64,000 nucleotides of DNA from positions 55,984,858 to 56,048,857 of the forward strand of contig OZ022503.1 in NCBI GenBank assembly GCA_963989385.1. The letters run 5' to 3'. A program made the translations under genes and the position numbers. Positions 10,666 through 22,092 of the stretch are shown here, piece after piece; the stretch's first letter is position 1, and each line of letters begins with the position of its first letter. This DNA comes from Ctena decussata (taxonomy: Eukaryota; Mollusca; Bivalvia; Lucinida; Lucinidae). The notes beneath the pieces are model-generated. The model was not told the origin of the DNA and ran no database searches. It saw only the letters and a list, made by a program, of their open reading frames with translations.

Positions 10666-11917
10666 TAGAAATGTGTCCATAGGACACAGATGTCCCTGCC
10701 TAGTGCCTAGAGTAAGATGGCACCTTGATTAAGTTACTGGCACTTGTAGGATAACTAGGTCATAGAGGCAGACTTGTACAATATAAATGGAAAAATCAAG
10801 AGACACGAAATATCAAAACGGCCTATGCAGGACTAAGTTATAGGCCGGACAAAAAATGTTTTCACTTTAGCCTATACATAAAGTTTACATGCCCAGTGTG
10901 ACCTTGACCATCAAGCTAGGAGTTTGTCATGATGATCATTTATGCAATATAGTTTTAAATCTCACCATGCAGGATACAGTTATGGACAGGACATAAACAT
11001 GTTTCACTGAAGCCTATGCATAAAGTTTAAGTGCAGACTGTGACCTTGACCTTTGAGCTAACAATATGATTCTCGCATGTGACACATCAACTTGTCATGA
11101 TAATTATTTATGCCAAATAATTTTGAAATCCCATCATGCAAGACAAAATTTCACTTTAGCCTATGCACAAAGCTTAAGTGCTGACTGTGACCTTGACCTT
11201 CAAGCTAGCAGCGTGGTTTTTGAACATGACACACCGTCTTGTCATGACAATTATTTATGCCCAATAATTTTGTGATCCCACCATGCAGTCCAAAGTTATG
11301 GACCAGACATGAACATATTTCATTATAGCCTATGCACAAAGTTAAAGAGCAGACTGTGACCTTGATCTGTAAGATAGTGACATGGTTCTTGCACGCAACA
11401 CATTGTCTTGTCATGATGATCATTTCTGCCAAATAATTTATAAATCTCACCATGCAGTCCAAAGTTATGGGTCGGACACAAACATATTTCATTTTAGACT
11501 ATGTACAGTTTAAGTGCAGACTGTGACCTTGACCTTTGAGACAGTGACATGGTTCTTGCACGCCACACACCATCTTGTCATGATAATCATTTGTGCCAAA
11601 TAATTTTTAAATCCCACCATGCAATCTAAAGTTATGGGTCGGACACAAACATATTTCATTATAGCCTATGTACAAAGTTTAAGTGCCAACTGTGACCTTG
11701 ACCTTTGAGAAAGCGACATGGTTCTTGCACGCGACACACCGTCTTGTCATAATGATAATTTTTGCCAAATAATTTTTAAATCCTACCATGCAATCCAAAG
11801 TTATGGATCGGACACGATTTCGGTAACACACAAACATACATACATACACACATACATACATAGCACACACACAGGGTAAAATCTATATGCCCTTCCGCCA
11901 TTTCATGGCGGGGCATA
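10666..11917 (+). mobile_element. Hairpin-ended (pearl-like) element, GGGGCATAAAA family
   Basis: It starts TAGAAATG after GAAC and has a 5' hairpin TGTCCATAGGACA (about 10674-10686). Core units of about 142-169 bp are repeated six times with GTGACCTTGACC anchors near 10901, 11043, 11190, 11359, 11526 and 11695. A CATA/CACA microsatellite follows (11828-11872), then the 3' hairpin at 11887-11917 (CCGCCAT TTC ATGGCGG) ending GGGGCATAAAA. The 5' ATGTCCCTGCC is an imperfect inverse of the 3' GGCGGGGCAT, so this is an old copy. Confidence 0.75.
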
Positions 11918-13208
11918 AAAAGCTAAATTATCCTTTAAAGAATGAAAGAAACATTTGTCAAAACACTGCTTTTGGTGTTCATTCAGTGAAATTAAGTTCA
12001 ATCTTACAATGAAAACATCAAATATCTGTTAAAAAGTCATTCTGTCTCGTCTGTATACACTGACCAGCTAAAATTTTACAGAACAAAATTCACTGGTTTG
12101 TCATACCTATATAAACGTTTCATATATAAACTCTTCGAAGGCATGTACAAAAACAAGCCCTGCCCTATCAAATGTCAAAAAATCCTCTATATAATTCACC
12201 TTTCCAAAGCAACACCTTCTTTACACAGGATTGGATCCCTTCATGGACTTTAAGGTAAAATTATGGACTTATTGTGGGACATTCATTATGAGTAATTTTA
12301 TTTGTGGGACTATGTCACATGCAAAGTTGTCATTGCATTGGCCAGATTTACACTATCAGGTGACTTTTAAGTGACATTCTGGGTGTGGCTCGGAACTATA
12401 AATATTTCAGCTTTCTAGAATGATAAATGAATAAAGTATACATAAAAGTTGTTGCACTAGTTTTCTGTTCTAACATTCTACCAGCAGATATTACCTGAAG
12501 TCAAGGAGCAAATATTTTACAAAAGCCTCCCTTAGCAAAATTATTTGCTTCCCTTTCCTTTATGTATACTCAGAGACAAAAGAAAGTATACTTTATTGTC
12601 AATCAATTGTGATTCATGTGTATTCCATTAAGCAAGTCGAAAACCGCTTTGAGCAGCTAGCCAGTAAAATTCTGATGGCTTGATTTCTGTCTGCCATTCA
12701 TGTAGAAAAACATCCGAAAATTCAAAAACTTATTAACAGTTAAATTATATTGTCCAATATGGTGCTGCCGAATAAAGTGCAAAACTTGCATGCACGTACA
12801 GTCTCGCTAGTCAACGATTTTGTTTGTCACTATACCTCATCATTGTACCTTGAGTAATAATATACCATGCAAAACTCAGACCTGAGCAGTGAAAAATAAT
12901 GAAAATATTGGCATTCAAAAAGTGTATACCTTCTTTTGCCTCTGAGTATATTTTAGTTTCCTCACTTTGCAGCTGGATATTTCCTATAACCAGATAAATT
13001 TTAAGGGAGACAATCCAGGCATACCAACTAGACAACAATTTCATGGAACCCTGTGTCTCGCCTATCTAAGCACTGTCAAAAGTGTCCTCTATAATACTAA
13101 GAGAGCTAAACCAGAAAACTCGACCAAGGTTTGTGCTATCCCTGCCGTAAAGCAAAACCTTTGTCTCCCTTTTTGCTAGATCCTGATAAGATATAAATGG
13201 TTACAAAC
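11918..13208. other. CNOT1 intron without a recognised exon
   Basis: Contains the dispersed repeat seen at 1080-1680 (12500-12780) and unclassified AT-rich DNA. No sequence resembling the next CNOT1 exon was found. Confidence 0.6.
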
Positions 13209-13349
13209 CTTCTGGGAGAGATTCGCCATTGAAAGATTGTTGAAAATGAAGAACACTTTGTCTTGCATTGACTCTGGTGGTACGACAATGGCCTCTTTAC
13301 CCTGTCCTGCTAATAATGTATCAATGTTGGTCGCACTCGCTATTGAAGG
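13209..13349 (-). CDS. CNOT1: CNOT1 exon w21 (last in view), start of CAF1-binding MIF4G
   Basis: 141 nt, phase 0 to 0. Encodes [20 protein letters not shown] and [16 protein letters not shown], matching [20 protein letters not shown] and AFIFNNLSQSNMTQK. Donor is GTTTGT. The next expected block (EFMPWVSQYLVMKRVS in vertebrates) was looked for at 1-13208 on the minus strand and not found, so the following intron exceeds 13 kb. Confidence 0.95.
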
Positions 13350-13472
13350 CTGAAAATACATATAAAACACAGAATTAACTTTGAAAATAATTATTTGTTT
13401 GAGAAAATCAGTAGTTTTTGTTGAAAAAATTTCAGTTTGTAATGTCACTGAAAAATTGGCGGAGGATGGCAA

Positions 13473-13735
13473 ACACTGTGTGCCATGCTCCGATACCTAC
13501 ATGTATGATGTCATAGGTCTGTTACCATAGCCACTAATAGCTCCTATTGATATCAAAGTGACGTCATTCTGCCAAGGTACTATGCACAACTTCATTGTTG
13601 CTATGGTAACAGATCTATGGCATCATCTCACTTATAATTCGAGAGAAGCATGGCATTCACATATAATTTGAGAGGAGCATGGCATACAGTGTATGCCATG
13701 TTCCTCTCAAATTATAAGTGAAATGCTACCTGAAA
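13473..13735. repeat. Complex inverted repeats
   Basis: Two fold-backs: GTCTGTTACCATAGC (13518-13532) against GCTATGGTAACAGATC (13600-13615), and ATAATTTGAGAGGAGCATGG (13664-13683) against CCATGTTCCTCTCAAATTAT (13708-13727). Confidence 0.75.
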
Positions 13736-13878
13736 TTCATACAATGGAAAAGTGTGATTTTCTCAAACTTATAATTCAGTCTCAAAAAAAAATAATTTTC
13801 TGTTATAAGTACAATATACATAACTTTTTTTTATATTCAAGTTGTGGAAGTTAAGGTGAATGGGCACACTTTTAGAAC

Positions 13879-15165
13879 AAGAGCTGTCGCCTGACAGCAT
13901 AGCTCGCCTGAACTGGTGCTTGCCCATCACACAGTCGCTATGGTGGTGTGGAATGCTATGCATAAAACTTCAGGCAAGCATGTCCATAATGACAATACGT
14001 TTATAAACAAAAGCTATCTCAGAAATAAGTGTTAAAGTAAAATTAAAATAAAAAAAATCCACATGAAATTTCAAAGTCCATGAGCTTAAGGTCAAAGAAC
14101 CTTAGGTAGGGGGTGGGGGGAGGGGAGAGGCAGGATGTATCAAAACCCTGAACCATTATCTAACATCAGTCCAAGTATTAATATCAACTGAGTCCATCGT
14201 GGCACTGTGAAATTATGTCTTCATAAAAATAAAACTTTAACCAAAATCTTTAAGACAAAATTCTAAGTCGATGACCTTGACTTAAAGGTCATCCAATGGG
14301 GTAAGTATATAGTATTTTGTAAAAACTCAAAAAAGTGTCTAACATCAGTTCCAGCGTAAACTATATCTCTGCCAAGCATTATGAATGAATGTTTAAGTTA
14401 TTTATAGATGCTCAACCCTGGTAAGGGCATTTAGCATCTAAACGTCAGCAATTTAAAACGTTTCTATAAGACAAATTCAAAAACGATCAAATGTTAAAAG
14501 TATTATGTTACGTCCAACCAAGCATTATGAATCAGTATGCAATTAGAAAACTTTAATAAAGACAAAAATTTCCTAAGTCCCTGACCTTGACATCAAGGTC
14601 ACTGAGCGGGATTGGGGTAGTACTCTGTAAAACTTTGAACTAATATCTAACTACAGTGCAAATATCAAAAGAATTCATTCATGGGTTCAGGAGATATGGG
14701 TCTTTAAAAAACTTAAACCAAAACAATCAATCAATAAAAAGACAATTTTCTAAGTCCATGACCTTGACATCAAGGTCACTGAGGGGGGTGGGGGTAGTAT
14801 CTTGGAAAACTTTAGACCAATATCTAACTTCAGTGCAAGTATCAAAGGAATCCATCCATGAGTTAAGGAGATATAGAGCTTTATAAAACTTTAACCAAAA
14901 CATCCAGTCCAAAAAACTCCCAATTTTCCAAGTCCATGACCTTGACATCAAGGTCACTGAGTGGGGTGGGGGTGGTACCCTGTTAAACTTTGGACCAATA
15001 TCTAACTACAGTGCAAGTATCAAAAGAATCCATCCATGGGGTTAGGAGATATAGGTCTTTAAAAAACTTTAACCAAAACATCCAATCCGGACGCCGACGC
15101 GGACACGGATGCCGACGCCAAGGTGACAACAATAGCTCTTCCTGAACTTTCGTTCAGGCGAGCTA
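13879..15165 (+). mobile_element. Hairpin-ended (pearl-like) element, GCGAGCTA family, copy 1
   Basis: The 5' end AAGAGCTGTCGCCTGACAGC includes a hairpin, followed by AGCTCGCCTGAA (13901-13912). The 3' end TTCAGGCGAGCT (15153-15164) is its exact inverse and sits in a hairpin CTGAAC TTTC GTTCAG. Three or four internal units of about 175 bp carry TGACCTTGACATCAAGGTCA, a perfect inverted repeat. A GAC-rich tract (about 15088-15120) precedes the 3' hairpin. Left flank ..AGAAC, right flank AAAAG. Confidence 0.85.
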
Positions 15166-15257
15166 AAAAGCAATGCTGCTATTTTCTTTTTTGTATCCCT
15201 TTTCAATGGAGGTCAACTCTTTAAGGAAAGAATTGGCTCCCCTTGTTCTGTTCTGTT

Positions 15258-15432
15258 TCAATTCTAACAACGTTCCCTGAATGGATCAGTCGAATCAGGG
15301 TGATAATGAAAGGCTGTGTTCAATGAAACCCTGTTTACTGCTGGAAGAATTCCGCCTTCACTTAGTCTCGAACCTTGGATTGCTGGATCAGCGTATAACC
15401 AAGGTTCTGGAGCTCCTCTCACAGGGGGCTAC
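15258..15432 (-). mobile_element. Degenerate V-type SINE
   Basis: Minus-strand relic related to 9810-9990 by shared body words (ATGAAAGGCTGTGTTCAATG here, ATGAAAGGGTGATACTGGAA there) and order. The tRNA-like head is eroded. Confidence 0.5.
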
Positions 15433-15490
15433 CCTAAAAGGGAAGAATTTGCTCTCTCTGAGAGCAAATTCTCTCCTTTAAGAGTAGCCC
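15420..15490. repeat. Family D hairpin
   Basis: GGGCTACCCTAAAAGGGAAG and AATTTGCTCTCTCTGAGAGC fold on GCAAATTCTCTCCTTTAAGAG TAGCCC. Confidence 0.8.
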
Positions 15491-15539
15491 TCACAAGGAC
15501 ACAAATTCTATACATTAACAGGTGTCTTCCTTGTAATGG

Positions 15540-15850
15540 CAGATAAACCATTAAGGAGTATCCGTTCACCTTAAGGAGCTCTGGTATTACAAGGGAGGCA
15601 AATACTATTCTGTAACAGTTGTCGCCATTGTAAACACAGCAGATAAACCATGAAGGAGTATCCGCACACCGTAAGGAGCTCTGGTATGACAAGGGAGGCA
15701 ATTACTATTCTGTAACAGATGTCGCCCTTGTGAATATGGCAGATAAACCATGAAGGACTATCCATACACTGTAAGAAGCTCCGGTAATTCAAGGGAGGCA
15801 AATTCTTTTTTGCAACAGTTGTCTCCTTTCATAATATGGCAGATAAACCA
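15540..15850 (+). repeat. Tandem unit of about 115-120 bp, three copies
   Basis: AATATGGCAGATAAACCATGAAGGA-like blocks recur near 15538, 15645, 15732 and 15835 with AAGGGAGGCAAATACTATT between. Copies differ by substitutions. Lies just downstream of exon w20. Confidence 0.7.
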
Positions 15851-15902
15851 TGCATGAGTAACTGTGCACCTATCTACGCACCTTAAGAAACTCTGGTTTT
15901 AC

Positions 15903-16257
15903 CTTTGGTATTGACTGTGGTGGTTTGGCGGCTACTGTAGTCGGAGGTGCGGACGTCGTGGCTGTTGTCAATGGCGTTGTTATGGCAATGTTGGATACTA
16001 CTGGCGTAGCAGGAGTAAGAGCACTGGTCTCCAGGGTTGAAGATGATACAGGCAAAGTTGGCATCCCCAAGAACCCTGAACCCAGAAGCGACAGCCCACT
16101 AGTGACCGGGGTGATGCTACGTGTGGTGGTGGAGGCCAGCTGGGGCGGCTCTTGAGACCGAGTTCCATACTCAACATACTCAATCAGCTGCTGGGGAAAC
16201 TGACGAAAATGCGGAATAGATGTCAGGTGCTGACAGTAGGATGGGTAATCCTTCAAC
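15903..16257 (-). CDS. CNOT1: CNOT1 exon w20
   Basis: 355 nt, phase 2 to 0. It opens [20 protein letters not shown] and QLIEYVEYG, the conserved end of the adaptor-binding domain, then becomes a Thr/Ala/Pro linker rich in [19 protein letters not shown] sequence. Donor GTAAAA. Confidence 0.95.
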
Positions 16258-16599
16258 CTGAAAACAACAAGCAGAATTTCAACATCTCAAAGTCCTAGGG
16301 ACCTGCAAAACTTAAGGCAGAAAAGAAGCAGTTTTTTCTGGTTGGGACTTTGGAAATGCACTGACAGGCTTTTATTTTTGGAGCTATTTGGTTTTACCTC
16401 CAACAGCCCAAATTAAGTTAATGCCAAATAAAAGTATTTGTTTTGTAGTCTCACCATGGTGACCCTAAACACTCGGACAACTTATCAATTATTGTAATTA
16501 TCCTAAAACATCTAGCAGACAGAAGGAGTATTACAGGGATAACTTAAGAGATAATTTTCATTTTCCTTATTTTTCCATTACTAGATGGCCGCGTCCTGC

Positions 16600-17812
16600 A
16601 TGTCGGCACTTTGACGGTAGTGAAAATGCTTTTTCATGAAAGTAGGTCACAGCGACATAGTTTTGTTGGGGATGACCTGTAGTGGTAAGGTGCATGCACT
16701 GATGGAGTTTCAATGACGGTCAGTTAACCTAACAACACTATTCCTGGGCAGGCTTAGACCTCCTAAGCGGTTAACCAGTACTAAGTGCACATACTTTCGC
16801 CAGTAACTGACAACTGCCCTTCTTGAATCAGCGGAAGGAGAAACAAAAGTATGTGGCCAGACCGGGTTTAGAACCCAGGACCTCTGACTTCGAAACGTGA
16901 AATTAGGTCACAGCGACCTAGTTTTGTTGGGGGTGACCTGGAGTGGTAAAATGCACAGATGAAGAATCAATGTTCTGGGGCTTATGAAAAGGGACATATG
17001 GGGCTGCAGACAAAAACTAAATATGGTGCAACTTTTTCATGAAAGTAGGTCACAGTGACCTAGTTTTGTTGTAGGTGACCTGGAGTGGTAAGGTGCATGC
17101 ACTGATGAAGTTTCAATGTTCTGGGGCTTATGAAAAGGGACATATGGGGCTGCAGACAAAAACTAAATATGGTGCAACTTTTTCATGAAAGTAGGTCACA
17201 GTGACCTAGTTTTGTTGTAGGTGACCTGGAGTGGTAAGGTGTATGCACTGATGAAGTTTCAATGTTCTGGGGCTGAGGAAAAGAAAGACATGGGGCTTAC
17301 CTCGAAAAACTAAATTTGTGGTACTTTTTGTGAAAGTAGGTCATAGTGACCTAGTTTTGTTGGAGGTGACCTGGAGTGGTAAGGTGCATGCGCTGATGGA
17401 GTTTCAATGTTCTGGGGCCTATGAAAAGGGAGATATGGGGCTGCAGACAAAAACTAAATATGTGGTACTTTTTCGTTAAAGTAGGTCACAGTGACCTAGT
17501 TTTGTTGGAGGTGACCTGGAGTGGTAAGGTGCATGCACTGATGAAGTTTGAATGTTCTGGGGCCTATGATAAGGGGGATATGGAGCTGCAGACAAAAACT
17601 AAATATGTGGTACTTTTTCGTGAAAGGAGGTCACAGTGACCTAGTTTTTTGTGAGCCACTTAGCATTTTGGTGGAGCATATTGTAATGAAGTTTAAAGGT
17701 CCTAGGGTCTACAAAACTCAAGATATGGCTGTAAATGGATGGACGGATGGACACACCAACACCAAACAGGCGACTATGTCTCACTGACCGCAAGCGGGCT
17801 CGACAAAGACAT
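16600..17812 (+). mobile_element. Truncated pearl-like element with 148 bp core units
   Basis: About six tandem units with GTAGGTCACAGTGACCTAGT (a palindromic block) near 16650, 16900, 17045, 17190, 17335, 17480 and 17625. A GGATGGAC microsatellite lies at about 17735-17757, then a 3' hairpin 17773-17812 in which TATGTCT pairs AGACATA with inner CCGC AAG CGG. No matching 5' end was found, and a SINE (about 16713-16900) interrupts the second unit. Confidence 0.7.
16713..16900 (-). mobile_element. SINE fragment inside the 148 bp array
   Basis: Same sequence as the SINE at 40093-40377 (for example ATTCCTGGGCAGGCTTAGAC and AGTGCACATACTTTCGCCAG). The anticodon-side end of the tRNA-like head is missing. 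Confidence 0.8.
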
Positions 17813-17814
17813 AT

Positions 17815-17938
17815 ACTGCAACCCCTCATCAGAACTGCCTCAGCGAGACAGTTCTAATGAGGGGTCACAACGTATGTTTTCATTGAGAAATAAGAAAAAT
17901 TATCTCTGAATTATCCGTGTTACCCCTTCTGCCAGACT
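17815..17938. repeat. Family A palindromic MITE, left arm missing
   Basis: Core hairpin CCCCTCATCAGAACTG.. against CAGTTCTAATGAGGGG, then the usual right arm to GTTACCCCTTC. It abuts the hairpin end of the preceding element. Confidence 0.75.
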
Positions 17939-18275
17939 GACCTTATCAATCACAGTCAAGTCTGGTAACACTGCGCGGCCACTAACATTGCACATTACGG
18001 ACCGGTACTGAAGATCAATGATTATGCTGTTTCAGATGCCATTTTTGCCGTTCTTTGTGGACAACACTTCTTTGAAACTTTGGAGAAGCTGCCCAATATA
18101 GATCTGTGTGATAGAGATATCCAAAACTTGAATTCCACACCTATCAGCATGTTAACAAACATATTTAGGTCAAAGTCGCACATCTAGGTAGCTAACAAGA
18201 ATTTGCCTGAAATCCTTATCTCACACTAGGTAGGTTTTATTTGTGTATTGCTAAGAACAAATTTATTCATCAAAT

Positions 18276-18511
18276 GAGCCGCGACACGACAAAACCAACA
18301 AAGTGGTTGTGCGCCCAGCGCAGACTCAGATCAGCCTGGGCATCCGCCCAGTCTGATCAGAGTCTTCGCTGTCCGCATGAAGATAGCTTAGACCCTTAGC
18401 TACCCTTTAAGCTCTGAGCAAAAAGTCTGATCATACTGGGCGGATGCCCAGGCTGATCTGAGTCTGCGCTGGGCGCGCAACCACATTGTTGGTTTTCTCG
18501 TGTCGCGGCTC
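18276..18511. repeat. Palindromic MITE, family C
   Basis: 236 bp. GAGCCGCGACACGACAAAAC folds on GTTTTCTCGTGTCGCGGCTC; the inner arms GACTCAGATCAGCCTGGGCA also pair. Flanked by AAAT on both sides. Other copies: 19300-19425 (half), 27665-31305 (split), 37860-38086, 41454-41687, 44798-45030, 47529-47761, 50648-50880. Confidence 0.9.
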
Positions 18512-18726
18512 AAATGTCTTAGGTGCACCATGTTACTGGACAGCACTGTACTATGATTATCCTAAATCATCTGGAAAAGCTCCCAAGGCACAAGGATGCC
18601 CGCGCCTTGTGCCTTGTCAGAAGACCCTGAACCTGAAAATCAACGACAACACTGGAAAAGTAATACCTATCTCTTGCTTCTGCTTTAGCTGCATGTAAAT
18701 TAAAAACATTCAGTATACATTCCTAC

Positions 18727-18837
18727 CTTGTTTTAAACCTGTCCAGTGCAGCAATACCAAAGCAGAACATTTTACTGCCATGTGATTTTCTGAGTGCCTC
18801 TAACACATATCGCAGGGCTATGCCGAGAGCTATGTAT
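18727..18837 (-). CDS. CNOT1: CNOT1 exon w19
   Basis: 111 nt, phase 2 to 2. Encodes [20 protein letters not shown] and [12 protein letters not shown], matching [18 protein letters not shown] and [12 protein letters not shown]. Acceptor TTTGCAG, donor GTAGGA. Confidence 0.96.
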
Positions 18838-18899
18838 CTGCAAATGTACAAGATAATGATTCAGAGATATAAAGTATTTCTTTGGTTATAAGACAGATA

Positions 18900-19035
18900 T
18901 TTTTCCACTCCAAAACAATTCCAAAATTCTAGATCCATCTTAAAACAATCTTAAAAATCTAGATCTAACAATCTTAAAAATCTAGATCTATCTTATAAGA
19001 TGGATCTAGATTTTTGAGATTGTTTTTGAAAGGGA
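18900..19035. repeat. Family E hairpin (CTAGATCCATCTTA)
   Basis: AATCTTAAAAATCTAGATC blocks fold on GATCTAGATTTTTGAGATTG. The same family is seen near 33340-33420, 38590-38675, 48760-48835 and 49225-49305, each flanked by words such as TTTTGGAA and TATAAGAC. Confidence 0.75.
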
Positions 19036-20120
19036 ACAGAATTTCATAAAACTGATTTTGATATTCGGGGTCATTCTAGACAGGGGACAACCCTGTTTTA
19101 TAGCCGAAAAATACGGCTGGGGCGGCTCTTGAGAGCCAGTTCCGATTCAGAGCTCAATGCAAGGCAAACTTTTTGGGGAGGAGAACCGTATTCTTCAAAT
19201 TAAAGCTAGCAACGTTTGTCAAAGATTTATTTTGGAAAAATTTTGCTAGATCAATCTATCACAAAATATTAACCGCTGCCTTCTTGGTTTATGTGCTTTG
19301 CTGAACCGCCAAAAGCTAGCTTTATGCAGACAGCGAAGACTCTGATCAGACTGGGCAGATGTCCAGGCTGATCTGAGTCTTCACTGGGAGCACATGCCTT
19401 TTTGTTGGTTTTGTCATGTCACGGCTCATTTGTGTGCTGCCCCACTTTGAGCATTTTACAGCATTTGTCAACATCACCAAAGCCATTGTACATTTCCAGC
19501 TGCTTTATTGCTAAAGGAAACACATTCCAAGACATTATTTTTCGTTTATTTCCTATGGTTTTCAACAGTTTTATCATTGAATGTATACATATAGATGCAA
19601 GAACAGCTTTCAATCACATATTTACATCCATGAACCTTTGGCAGACCCCTTGACAAGTGTTAGAAAATTTGATCTGAGGGCTCATATTCAAGCACTTTGA
19701 GGGATCCAGGGAATGTTTATGCATGAAAACATACTGTAACTGATCCCTATTGTATAGGATCCTTGTAGAGGTTTTCTTTAATATCCTGTTATATGATTTT
19801 CACTACAAAATAAGAAAAATCTCACTTTTTATGCACAGAATTTTGCCTAAGATGAAGCTTTTCTAAGATGAATGGGTACACTTTCAGGGGAAACAACTGT
19901 CATTATCAATTTGCCTCCCTTCTTAATCGGAATCTAATCTCAAAGGGAAGAATTTGCTCTCCTTAAGAGCAAATTCTTCCCGTTATGAGTAGACCCCATT
20001 TTGTAAGGGCTACATAATCCAAGAAAGCAAGGAGGAAGTCACAGAAGTTGTTTCCCTTTGTAAAAATGACTGAAAAACACAAAGGTGTACATCCCACAGA
20101 CACCTTAAAAGTTAACTTAC

Positions 20121-20245
20121 GTGGCAAGCCCTTTTTCAATTATGCCCCCAAACAGTACGGCAGTCGTGTGAAGCTCACGATCAGGATACTTTGGGAAGAA
20201 CTGGTACTCCTCAAACAAGTTTCTCAGCATACACTCGTACACTTC
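20121..20245 (-). CDS. CNOT1: CNOT1 exon w18
   Basis: 125 nt, phase 0 to 2. Encodes [20 protein letters not shown] and [13 protein letters not shown], matching [18 protein letters not shown] and [11 protein letters not shown]. Donor GTAAGT, acceptor CCAATAG. Confidence 0.96.
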
Positions 20246-20289
20246 CTATTGGAAATATCAAAAATATCAAAATTACCATGCCTATGACA

Positions 20290-20400
20290 CCTTCAACATA
20301 TGTAGAGAATCTTACACGAGTGGCCATTTCATATGAAATTTATGAAACAAGTCTGTGGCGAGTTTCATAAATTTCATATGAAATGTCCAGGAGTGTAAAA
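20290..20400. repeat. Inverted repeat around CATTTCATATGAAATTTATG
   Basis: TTACACGAGTGGCCATTTCA.. folds on ..TGAAATGTCCAGGAGTGTAA. A related copy lies at 37612-37700. Confidence 0.75.
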
Positions 20401-20909
20401 TTCTATTTAACATACGACCCTATAAAATGAAGTTTTGAAGCCTTCGAACTGAACTTTATTTCAAGGAGAAATCGCACTGCATGGACGTTGTCAATGAATT
20501 TACATGTATGTGTCAAAGTGTTATTAAACGTGTGGTCATATGATTTTTATGACATAATGTTATCCACTGAATAACGATGACGTCATGTGATAAAACATTT
20601 TATTATCCAGAAGTTTGACAAAAATAATGATTAAATACAAAGCTAAAAGCCAAATGTTTCCAAAAGTTGGAGACATCAGCATCCAGTTGTCTGCCATAAA
20701 CTGTAACTCATGAGTTAGCAGCCACATCAAGAACCACGTTTTGGAACCAGGTTATATAGTAAATGACTGGCCTTGTTAATATACGAGTGATATATTTGCA
20801 GATTTTTATCTTTACTGATTTCATCTTGCCGCTGATGGTGGTAAATTAAGTTACTGCAACATATGAGCATTTCCAAGCATCAAAAATTCTTGACAGATAA
20901 GTCATCTGA

Positions 20910-20965
20910 ACAAACAGTGCAGACCAAGATCAGACTGCAGTCTGATCAGGGTCTACACTGTTTGC
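20910..20965. repeat. Family B palindrome
   Basis: CAAACAGTGCAGACCAAGAT with a compact CAGACTGCAGTCTG centre and GGTCTACACTGTTTG. Confidence 0.85.
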
Positions 20966-21086
20966 CATTCCATCAGCATCTTTAGGATGCAGTACCCCAA
21001 TGTAAAACTGACTCTTTTCCATTTTTAGGACAATTACAGTAATTATTTAAGGTGTCCCAACTTTAAGAATTCTAACAGTAATTAAC

Positions 21087-21271
21087 CTTTTCTTTGATAT
21101 TCTGTGAGTCTTTAAATCTTTTCAACATCTCAAGCACTTCATCAATTGACATGGTGGGGTACGGAGGCTGATTATATATTCTCTGGAAATACGAGTTTGC
21201 CTCATCTTCAACTTCCTTCGTAAACTGTTGATTAACATCTGGGAAAATACTGGACAGCTCGCTGCCTTGAC
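21087..21271 (-). CDS. CNOT1: CNOT1 exon w17, MIF4G-like adaptor-binding domain
   Basis: 185 nt, phase 1 to 0. Encodes [20 protein letters not shown], then [17 protein letters not shown] and [13 protein letters not shown], almost identical to the vertebrate tristetraprolin-binding domain start. Donor is GTTAAT, a weaker GT site. Confidence 0.96.
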
Positions 21272-21907
21272 CTGATGGGAAAAGAATGGCACATGTTCTG
21301 GTGAATGGATAAACCTGGGTAAGAAAGCACTCTAAGCTAAGTTTTTTTCCTCCTTTTTCAAAGGGAGAATAATCTGACAGAAAAGAATTTATTTCCCTGT
21401 TTTTTAACTCAATCTCATTGAGGGTTATTCATAAGAAAAGAATTTTCCCTCCTTCTTGGAGTCAAGTCTTTCCTTGAGAGTAGCCCTTATGATAAGGGAG
21501 CTAAAATTTCCAGATTAGAGTAAAATTTCCAGATTAGAGTAATCTCCCTTCGAGGTGTACTGAGTCACCTTTTAATCCATTCAAACATTACAGTCAAAAA
21601 CTACAGTCACACCTGTCTTAAGGGGTCACCCAAGTCCTCCAAAAGGTGCCTACTAAAGACAGGTGACCCCTTAATAGACAGGTTTGATGTAGATCATTAT
21701 AAGTTTTGTTTGGATACTACAGTATTCATATACTCGAAAGAGTAACTCATGCAAATGCAGCCATCAAAGACTCAAAACAGCCAGCACATCTATGCAGCCT
21801 GATCAGAGCCTTCCCTTTCCATAATACAGGTACCACAGATTGAAAATGTGAAAGGGAAGACTGAACAGACACCTTATGAGTCTGTAAGAGTGCTCTATGT
21901 AAGACGT

Positions 21908-22092
21908 TGTAACAGGGGTAATTCAGGTATAATTGTCCGTATTTCTCAATAAAGACTTACGTTGTGACTCCTCATAATAACCGTCTCATTGAGACGGTTC
22001 TAATGAGGGATCACAACATACGTTTTTATTGAGGAATAGGGCAACTGTCTGAGAATTATCTTTGAAACTCAAACTTATCTGGAATTCTGTAA
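21908..22092. repeat. Family A palindromic MITE
   Basis: Core TGTGACTCCTCATAATAACC, centre TCTCATTGAGA, and GGTTCTAATGAGGGATCACA. Outer arms contain GTAACAGGGGTAATTC and GAATTATC. Confidence 0.8.

Noticed and set aside
1..13208. Further CNOT1 exons left of w21
   Set aside because: No minus-strand frame resembling the following conserved blocks (such as the MPWVSQYLVMKR region) could be found; the sequence is repeats plus the SRCR gene.
13879..15165. Frames with TCTEVRYWSKVF or similar on the minus strand
   Set aside because: The same peptides recur in the three copies of the GCGAGCTA element with stops at varying places; repeat translation only.
16610..17660. GGTCACAGTGACC palindromes as an operator array
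   Set aside because: They are spaced by the 148 bp core repeat of a truncated mobile element; kept only as part of the shared-motif observation.
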